A DNA stretch of 64,000 bases, taken from positions 17,155-81,154 of the forward strand of contig PLSM01000096.1 in NCBI GenBank assembly GCA_003165075.1, given 5' to 3'. The stretch is from Acidobacteriaceae bacterium (GTDB lineage: Bacteria; Acidobacteriota; Terriglobia; Terriglobales; Acidobacteriaceae). This document shows, piece after piece, positions 55,115 through 61,380 of this stretch. Position 1 is the stretch's first letter. Each line of letters opens with the position of its first letter. Both the position numbers and the translations under genes were made by a program. The notes beneath the pieces are model-generated. The model saw only the letters and a program-made list of their open reading frames with translations. It had not been told where the DNA came from and did no database searches.

Positions 55115-55376
55115 CAGCCGCACCGACGCTTAGTGAACGCCCCAAAGCGAAAGCTTCCTGCCTTTGATGGCATGAATAATCAGAATCGGGAAATCTCTCT
55201 CTGAGCCAACCCGCCAATCACCGCAGAAGGAGAATGCCTGCTGGATTTCCATCCAGAAATAGCTTCTAGGGACTCGGTGAGTCTTCATAAATAGTGATAC
55301 TGGAGGGCCGGGTTGGCACGTGACCTCTGTGCTTTATCCCGCACCTGAAGGCATACCTGTTCAGTCCATGACATCC

Positions 55377-55418
55377 TTTACGCTTCCGCGCAAGCGAAAG
55401 CTTGCGCGGAGGCGTAAA
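55377..55418. repeat. perfect 19-bp inverted repeat with GAAA loop
   Basis: TTTACGCTTCCGCGCAAGC, GAAA, GCTTGCGCGGAGGCGTAAA: 18 Watson-Crick pairs and one T-G. It ends five bases before the IS481-like start codon. It may be a REP-like palindrome used as an insertion target, or a transcription-blocking hairpin that insulates the transposase from read-through. Confidence 0.75.
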
Positions 55419-55422
55419 GGCG

Positions 55423-55701
55423 ATGCCTTGGAAAACGATGGAAGTCAGGGATCAGCGGGTTCGGTTTGTAGTCGAGGCTGCGACGGTCGAGAAGCCGTTG
55501 AGCCAGCTATGCGCCGAGTTTGGCATCTCGCGGCCCACCGGCTACTTGTGGATTGACCGTTACCGCGAGGGCGGCGTGGCGGCCATTGCCGAGCGCAGCC
55601 GACGGCCGCGCTGCTCTCCGGAGAAGATCCCCGAGGCGTTGGAAGAGCAGGTGGTGGTATTGCGCCAGTGTTATCCGGACTGGGGCGCGCAAGCTGGCCG
55701 T
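55423..55701 (+). pseudogene. IS481-like transposase, N-terminal fragment
   Basis: Starts MPWKTMEVRDQRVRFVVEAA, continues with the HTH ISRPTGYLWIDRYREGG and the linker VAAIAERSRRPRCSP, the standard N-terminus of IS481/IS3-type DDE transposases. Near 55683 the expected WGARKLAVLL is present but shifted by one base. From 55702 the sequence becomes a copy of part of the sugar transporter gene. The DDE catalytic domain is missing altogether. No terminal repeats could be assigned. Confidence 0.8.
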
Positions 55702-55831
55702 GCTGCTGTGCGACGCCTTGCTCCTGCAGGCCGTTCCAAGCCCGCGTTGGCTGGCACTGAAGCGTCGCTTCGCGGAGGCGCGGAATAGCCTTGCCGCCGT
55801 AGGTTCGATCGATCCAGAGGCTGATCAAGAG
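55702..55831 (+). repeat. 130-bp copy of a sugar-transporter segment (matches 58640-58769)
   Basis: These 130 bases match 58640-58769, inside the MFS transporter gene, with a single difference I can see (TTCGATC versus TTCTATC). The first shared bases (GCTGCTGTGCGAC) are where both the transposase coding sequence and the transporter read Leu-Leu, so the join probably formed at short homology. Confidence 0.9.
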
Positions 55832-56124
55832 CGGCGACATACGACGAGATCTCGACCCCTTCGACCTGCTTCGAGCGCTGATCGGTGTCTCCCATGTAGC
55901 GTCCTGTCCTGGGTGGCAGCAAAGCGCCCGGAGGCTGGTGGACATTCTCGTCATAGGGTCACGCCCAACCAATTAGACGGTGTCTCGCAGATCCGGACCG
56001 ACAGAATCTGGCCTCTCGCCGAGAAGATCAAGGTAAGACACATTCGCGCCAGGGATCCGATGCGCGTAAGCGTCCACGGGGCCTGTCCTGCGGATAACAA
56101 GTTCGGTCATCCAGCTTCGCAACG
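55832..56124. other. unassigned segment after the transposase/transporter chimera
   Basis: About 290 bp with short frames on both strands but no recognisable protein. It may be what remains of the IS element's other side. The regulator gene ends just beyond it. Confidence 0.3.
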
Positions 56125-57354
56125 CTACGGTGCAACTGACAGCCCCAAGGTGCTGGGAACCTCCGAGACCGGAGCGGTAGGCAGCCAAGCCGGCGTACCT
56201 GGTTCTCGGCGCGCAATCTGAACTGGCCCTGGATCTCCCAACTCCGCGGCTTGTTCGCCTGGATACGCGGCTTCCAGGGTCTCTGGCGTTATTACCTGGT
56301 GATGCACGTAGTTGTATGGGGGAACCGAGTAGCCGCGCAGCAAGGCTATGCCCAATTGAATCAGGCGTGGGCCGTAGCTGCCTGCTTCGTGGGAGACGGA
56401 GCCGATGATGGCACTCTTGTGGTTACGCATCTCGTCGAGTACCTCGGGTATGCACTCCTGGCCTGCGATGGCGAAATCCTGTTCCCGGCCTGCGTGGCGC
56501 ACGGCGTCCAACACGCCAAGAGCGCTGGCATCGGTAGCGGCGGCTACCAGGATGTGCTGGCCTTTGCGCTGGCCGCGGAGAAAATCCGCAACCGCCAGCT
56601 GGCTGGATTGCCGCATACCGCGCCCTTCCAGACGAGTGAAACGATCTGCGGGCAAATTGGGGAGCCGGTCACTGATGCCATCGAAGGCGCCGGTAATGCG
56701 GCTATCAACGTAGGTACCTGCCTCGGAATATCCCACACCCAGTACCCGGTCGATCCTGCCGTTCCACTTGCGCAGGGCGTGTTGGGCTAGCAGGGAGCCG
56801 GCATCATAGCCTACGTCGGGGTTGTCTACGCCGAAGTACGTGGCATTGGGGTGGGGCACGTCGACCGCGACGAGAGGAATGTTGGCCTTCTTGAAAATGC
56901 CGGCCACGCGCGGCGCTGCTCGATCGCTGAACTGAAACTCGATTGCCAGATCCACGCGATTGGCCACAAGCTTTTCAGCGTTCAGGATGGCGATGTCGGC
57001 GTCGTAGTGGTTATCGAGCAGCAGCAGCTCAACGCCGGCTGCCGCAGCTGCCTGGGTGACACTTTCTGTAACAGCCACAGAGAAGGGCATTTCAAGGCTC
57101 TGTACCGCAATCCCGAAGCGCAGCCTTCGCTGGCGGGGGACCGACTCGTATCGTCCGTGCTCGGCATTGGCGGCGTAGCCGCGTTGCACAAACGTTTTGA
57201 GAATGCGGAAGACGCTAGTCCTGGGAATGTGAGTCTCTTTATAAACATCTTCGAGCGAGAGAGTACCCTTGCTCCTTTCCAATAGCTCGAGCACGTCGAG
57301 CGCCTTGGAGAGAATGGGTATAAGGTATGACCGCCTGGTCTTTGTCTTGGGCAC
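56125..57354 (-). CDS. regulator: IclR-type HTH fused to a LacI-type sugar-binding domain
   Basis: Encodes 409 residues. Residues ~10-75 are an IclR-like winged helix (PILSKALDVLELLERSKGTL, then THIPRTSVFRILKTFVQRGY). Residues ~78-370 are a periplasmic-binding-protein fold as in ribose-type receptors and LacI regulators (FGIAVQSLEMPFSVAVTESV, LLLLDNHYDADIAILNAEKL, GVDNPDVGYDAGSLLAQHAL). No membrane or signal segment, so it is a cytoplasmic sugar-sensing regulator. The last ~30 residues (after EAAYPGE) are proline-rich and abut the IS-derived DNA, so the original C-terminus may be altered. It is divergent from the transporter gene. Confidence 0.8.
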   Translation of the reverse strand: MPKTKTRRSYLIPILSKALDVLELLERSKGTLSLEDVYKETHIPRTSVFRILKTFVQRGYAANAEHGRYESVPRQRRLRFGIAVQSLEMPFSVAVTESVTQAAAAAGVELLLLDNHYDADIAILNAEKLVANRVDLAIEFQFSDRAAPRVAGIFKKANIPLVAVDVPHPNATYFGVDNPDVGYDAGSLLAQHALRKWNGRIDRVLGVGYSEAGTYVDSRITGAFDGISDRLPNLPADRFTRLEGRGMRQSSQLAVADFLRGQRKGQHILVAAATDASALGVLDAVRHAGREQDFAIAGQECIPEVLDEMRNHKSAIIGSVSHEAGSYGPRLIQLGIALLRGYSVPPYNYVHHQVITPETLEAAYPGEQAAELGDPGPVQIARREPGTPAWLPTAPVSEVPSTLGLSVAP

Positions 57355-57679
57355 CTTCTTGTCTCCCTGGGTGCGTCATGAAGCATGTGTCAAGAAACAA
57401 TGAACTTTGAAAGAGGCGGCCTTTCGCAGATCCGTGAAGAGCCCAGTAGAGACGCCTCCTACAAAGGCACGACACCCAGAACAAGCGAAAAGCAAAATCC
57501 GCTCTATTCGAACTCACAACGATTAAGGACTGTGCCGACTCTAAATGGTCTGCTATGAAGCAATTTGCCTATTGAAGTCAAACGGCAAATCCACTTAAGC
57601 CGCCAAATTAGAGATGATTTTCTCTTGCGTTGCGATCCTTGCCCGCCATCGATTGCATCAGCGTACACCGCGGCATGAA
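57355..57679. other. leader of the IclR/sugar-binding regulator
   Basis: About 325 bp between the regulator start and the first operator. No supported gene or clear promoter boxes. Confidence 0.3.
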
Positions 57680-57693
57680 TGACATCGTTGTCA
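57680..57693. promoter_or_regulatory. operator O1 (TGACA-TCGT-TGTCA)
   Basis: A 5+5-bp palindrome with central CG, TGACATCGTTGTCA. It is the same core as the sites at 57725 and 61134 and lies 45 bp from the former. It sits between the divergent regulator and transporter genes. Confidence 0.6.
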
Positions 57694-57723
57694 GTCAACA
57701 ATCAAGCGAAGGATAGATTCATT

Positions 57724-57739
57724 TTGACAGCGTTGTCAA
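57724..57739. promoter_or_regulatory. operator O2 (TTGACAGCGTTGTCAA)
   Basis: A 16-bp palindrome. Its reverse complement, TTGACAACGCTGTCAA, matches the site in front of the TonB receptor at 15 of 16 positions. Likely bound by the LacI regulator at 59491 or the IclR/sugar-binding regulator. Confidence 0.65.
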
Positions 57740-58103
57740 TAGCGAGACCTTACTTCACCCTAGTACTCGTTCCGAACCTCGAGGGCAAGCCAACGTGCCT
57801 TTAGGTTCGACATGGTCCCGCTCGGTTTTCGGTATGAATACGCCGAAGTGCTGGGCGCTTGCTTACATATGGCCAGTGGTGTAAATATCGTCCGTCTCTA
57901 TAGTGATGGATAGATGACGGTGGCGAAGGGGAATCGACCCATGCAATAGAAAAGGCGGGAATTCCGTTTCTCCATTAAGACGAACTGAGTCTATGTAGTA
58001 TGCGGTGGTCCAGCTTCTGGGGTCTGAGGGGGAGGGATGGACTTTCCGGCGCAAACTTTCAGTCAGTTGCGGAGCTAGGCTGGAGTCTGACTTCGAAAGC
58101 TCA
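57740..58103. other. leader of the sugar transporter
   Basis: About 360 bp with one short - strand frame (57863-58144) that overlaps the transporter start and has no support. No terminator or second operator is seen. Confidence 0.3.
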
Positions 58104-59435
58104 ATGAACGCTCGGATAAACAAACGGTTAGCAGTCTCGGTCATTGCCAGTTCGCTTTGCGGTCTGTTGTTCGGTTATGACATTGGCGCAATCTCCAGTT
58201 CTACACAGGAGCTGAGGACGCATTTTTCACTTTCCGCCTCCGCGCTTGGCATTGCCGTAGCTTCTGCGCTAGTGGGTACCATTGCCGGCTCGGCTTTTGC
58301 CGGATTTGTAGCCGACGCAATCGGTCGGCTCAGAACGCTGTTGATTTCGGGAGCACTATACGCTCTTGCAGCGCTTGGGACTGCATTCGCTTTCGGCTTT
58401 GGGCAGTTCGCAATCTCTCGTTTTGTGGGTGGTGTAGCCACCGGCTTCATCTCGGTAGCTGCTCCCATGTACCTTGCTGAGATAGCCCCACCGGACTTGC
58501 GGGGGCGCCTGGTCGGCAGCTTTCAAATCAACATCAGCATCGGCGTGTTGCTCGGGTTTGCGTTGGGTTACTTCTTTTCGCTTCATTCGCAAAACGGCAC
58601 GGCATGGAGATACTCGATGGGGTGCGGAGCTCTACCCGCGCTGCTGTGCGACGCCTTGCTCCTGCAGGCCGTTCCAAGCCCGCGTTGGCTGGCACTGAAG
58701 CGTCGCTTCGCGGAGGCGCGGAATAGCCTTGCCGCCGTAGGTTCTATCGATCCAGAGGCTGATCAAGAGTGCCTCGCAGCTTCAATCCGTGGGTTCGGGG
58801 CCTTGCGTGAATCGAAGCTCTTCTCGCGCCGGCATGCACGGCCCATCCTTCTGGCTGCCGGCCTTGTCATTTTCAATCAGCTTACCGGCGTGAATGTGCT
58901 TCTTTACTACGTCCTCGATATCTTTACCGAATTCGGCTCGGGACGCTTGAACGGGCGAAAGGACGCAATCCTGGTGTCCGCGTTTAGCCTGGTTGTAACC
59001 ACGGTGGCTGTGAGCGTCATCGACAAGGTCGGACGCAAGCCGCTTCTGCTTGCCGGGGCGGCGGGTATGAGCGCCTGCCTCATTGCTTTGCCGGCTATTC
59101 GATACATGGGCTGGCCCGCCACGTCTGTAATAGTGGTCCTATTCTGTTACAACCTATTCTTCGGTTTTTCTCAGGGCACCGTAGTGTGGGTCTATCTTAG
59201 CGAGATATTTCCCCTCCCGGTACGGGCCCGCGGACAAAGTTTCGGAAGCACTGTGCTTTGGCTGACTAATGCACTTATCGTGGGGTCCTTTCCGGCGATC
59301 GCGATCAGGTTAGGCAGGATGATTTTTGTAGCTTTGGCGATTCTTATGGCTATACAATGCGTGATTATATTTCTCGTATATCCAGAAACGAGACACCGTA
59401 GCTTGGAAACGTTGGCATCTAACATCACTAGTTAG
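58104..59435 (+). CDS. MFS sugar transporter (sugar porter family)
   Basis: Encodes 443 residues with 12 helices. Sugar-porter signatures are present: GYDIGAISSSTQELRTHF in helix 1, the loop DAIGRLRTLLISG, a helix-6-loop PSPRWLALKRR, QLTGVNVLLYY in helix 7 (sugar-binding QLTG), DKVGRKPLLLAG, and PETRHRSLETL at the C-terminus. It imports a monosaccharide, probably by proton symport, across the inner membrane. The ATG at 58104 fits the family start; the upstream frame is not hydrophobic. A 130-bp copy of codons ~179-222 lies at 55702-55831. Confidence 0.92.
   Translation: MNARINKRLAVSVIASSLCGLLFGYDIGAISSSTQELRTHFSLSASALGIAVASALVGTIAGSAFAGFVADAIGRLRTLLISGALYALAALGTAFAFGFGQFAISRFVGGVATGFISVAAPMYLAEIAPPDLRGRLVGSFQINISIGVLLGFALGYFFSLHSQNGTAWRYSMGCGALPALLCDALLLQAVPSPRWLALKRRFAEARNSLAAVGSIDPEADQECLAASIRGFGALRESKLFSRRHARPILLAAGLVIFNQLTGVNVLLYYVLDIFTEFGSGRLNGRKDAILVSAFSLVVTTVAVSVIDKVGRKPLLLAGAAGMSACLIALPAIRYMGWPATSVIVVLFCYNLFFGFSQGTVVWVYLSEIFPLPVRARGQSFGSTVLWLTNALIVGSFPAIAIRLGRMIFVALAILMAIQCVIIFLVYPETRHRSLETLASNITS
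58640..58769 (+). repeat. source copy of the 130-bp duplicated segment
   Basis: Internal part of the sugar transporter gene (after ALPALLCDALLLQAVPSPRW), matching 55702-55831 in the same orientation. Because it is in frame within an intact gene, this is the donor copy. Confidence 0.9.
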
Positions 59436-59490
59436 GAAATGTCCAGAGGCAAGGGGCACCGGGAGTCCAGAAAAGGGCGAGGATCGAAAT

Positions 59491-60516
59491 GTGATAGTGA
59501 AGAGCGGTTCCGCAACTTTAGTCGATGTTGCACGAGCGGCAGGCGTATCGCTGAAAACGGCCTCACGTGTTCTAAATGACTCTCCCGAGCTCCGGCCGGA
59601 GACCGCCGCGCGAGTCCGAGAAGCCATGGTCCGGCTCGGTTATCAACCGAACGAGCTCGCAAGAGGATTGAAGGCAAAACGATCAGCGGTGATCGCGATG
59701 ATCGTGCCGAATCTGGCTGATCCGTTTACGGCATCAGCTTTTCAAGCTGTGCAAGATGTAGCGCGGAAGCACAAATACGCAGTGATCCTCGGCAGTTCTG
59801 GCGGAGATGTCGAAATCGAGAAGTCTGAACTGCAGGTCATGGTGAGGCGCCAAATCGATGGCGTCATCCTGGTCGCAGCGGACAGCAAGAAGAGCGATGT
59901 CAAGTCCCTCATGGAAAAACACGTGCCCCTCGTCGTTTTCGACGAACCCGTACTAGGCGAAGAGGTGGACTCCATCACCGTGACTAACCGCAAGGCTGCT
60001 CGCGAAGCCACTGACCACCTGCTCGCACACGGTTATCTTCGAATTCTCATCGTAGGCGCCCGGCCCTTCCTGTTCACATGCACGGAGCGCGCCGCTGGTT
60101 ATCGTTCTGCCATGAGACGTGCAGGAGCCGATCCGATCGAACTGCTAGTCGAGCATGAGAGCGACCTGACTCTGGAGGCTCTATCGGCATTCGTATCCGG
60201 CCCCAACGGCGTGGAGGCTATCTTTTCTCTGAACTGGGTCTGTACCATGCGGGTCTTGCGTTGGCTCAAAGCTCTCAATAAGAAGATACCCCAAGATGTG
60301 GCACTTATATCGTTTGACGATTTCGAGCTTGCTGACTTGATTCCAATGGAATTAACCGTGGTGCGCCAGCCTTCGCGCGAGCTGGGACACCAGGCAGCAA
60401 CGGCACTCTTTGAGCGAATAGAAGATGCTAGCCACCATCCACCGCGGAAGATTGTCCTCAGTACGGAACTCATTCTTCGCAGATCCTGCGGATGCAAGCC
60501 TCAACCCCAGGAATGA
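59491..60516 (+). CDS. LacI-family transcriptional regulator
   Basis: Encodes 341 residues from a GTG at 59491. LacI HTH (ATLVDVARAAGVSLKTASRV) and hinge helix (QPNELARGLKAKRS) at the N-terminus, then the sugar-binding core (VIAMIVPNLADPFTASAFQA, VVFDEPVLGEE, a FDDFELADLIPMELTVVRQP dimer/effector region). It is 56 bp downstream of the sugar transporter gene. It is the best candidate to bind the TGACA-NCGN-TGTCA palindromes upstream of the transporter and of the TonB receptor. The effector is unknown. Confidence 0.95.
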   Translation: MIVKSGSATLVDVARAAGVSLKTASRVLNDSPELRPETAARVREAMVRLGYQPNELARGLKAKRSAVIAMIVPNLADPFTASAFQAVQDVARKHKYAVILGSSGGDVEIEKSELQVMVRRQIDGVILVAADSKKSDVKSLMEKHVPLVVFDEPVLGEEVDSITVTNRKAAREATDHLLAHGYLRILIVGARPFLFTCTERAAGYRSAMRRAGADPIELLVEHESDLTLEALSAFVSGPNGVEAIFSLNWVCTMRVLRWLKALNKKIPQDVALISFDDFELADLIPMELTVVRQPSRELGHQAATALFERIEDASHHPPRKIVLSTELILRRSCGCKPQPQE

Positions 60517-61132
60517 TGCGAAGCTCTACTGAGCAACTGACCCGTCTCAAAGAAATACAGGGGACTCATCGGTTTCATAGCAGCCACCTTTATGAGTGCA
60601 TTCTCAACTTGCTGCCCCTTGCGCCGGCCGGGCGTGACATGCGGGCCGCCGATTCACTCAGCTGCTCCTCGAGAGAAGCAGAAGGCTGTCATCGCCCGTG
60701 CCAATATAGTCGGTTTGCCTGTGAATGAGCCCCTCCAAATACGGTTTAAGGCCCCTGTCCTTCAGCACTATATATATGGATGGAAGATCGAGCCCGGGCC
60801 GTGGCGTCCCGCAACCACATTCTTAGAAGATCGTCAGCAATGACAGAAGTGTCCGGCTTTCTGTTGCGCTCTGTCCTCTGCGATTACCGGACGGTACCAG
60901 GCTGCCCAAACGCGTAAAGATAACGGGCGAAACATATCAAAGCCGCCATGCTTCACATAGAGAATCACCGCCCAGTGCCTCATTCCTTCTGGCTCACCGA
61001 CCAGCTCTAGGCAAACTAAGAATGGCCCTCTACGTCTTGAGGGAAAACGGACGCAAGATGTTTTGACTCAATAACATACATACATGCTGCGAATGTCCGA
61101 CATGAGGGCCATTACACAAGGGAGTTTTGTGA
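60517..61132. other. intergenic before the third TonB receptor
   Basis: About 615 bp with no supported gene. Short frames at 60492-60843 lack ribosome binding sites and domains. I see no terminator with a T-run after the LacI gene. Confidence 0.35.
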
Positions 61133-61162
61133 TTGACAACGCTGTCACGGCAAGCGTATTCT
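61133..61162 (+). promoter_or_regulatory. promoter overlapped by operator O3, upstream of TonB receptor 3
   Basis: TTGACA (61133-61138), 18 bp, TATTCT (61157-61162). The -35 box is the left half of the palindrome TTGACAACGCTGTCAC (61133-61148), the same operator as O2. A repressor bound here would cover the -35 region and shut off the receptor gene. The transcript leader would be about 215 nt. Confidence 0.65.
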
Positions 61163-61380
61163 GCGTTCCGTCTATTTCAGACAACGTTGACATTCACCCT
61201 GCGATGCAGGCGTGTGCCACCTATCAAGGTTTGGTGGTGCGTCTGGACCGCAAGTGAGTGGCGATGAGAATTGGTCTTGATTCTGGAGGAGTGAGCGTGT
61301 TCCTGTCCGGGCCTCCAGAAAATACAGACGCCAATCGCAGTCGAGACAACAAAGCTAACAAACTTCATGGAGGCACCATA

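Noticed and set aside
55702..55831. A second transporter gene fragment as an independent pseudogene
   Set aside because: It is a sharp 130-bp copy of the intact gene nearby with one mismatch, so a recent partial duplication explains it better than decay of a paralogue.
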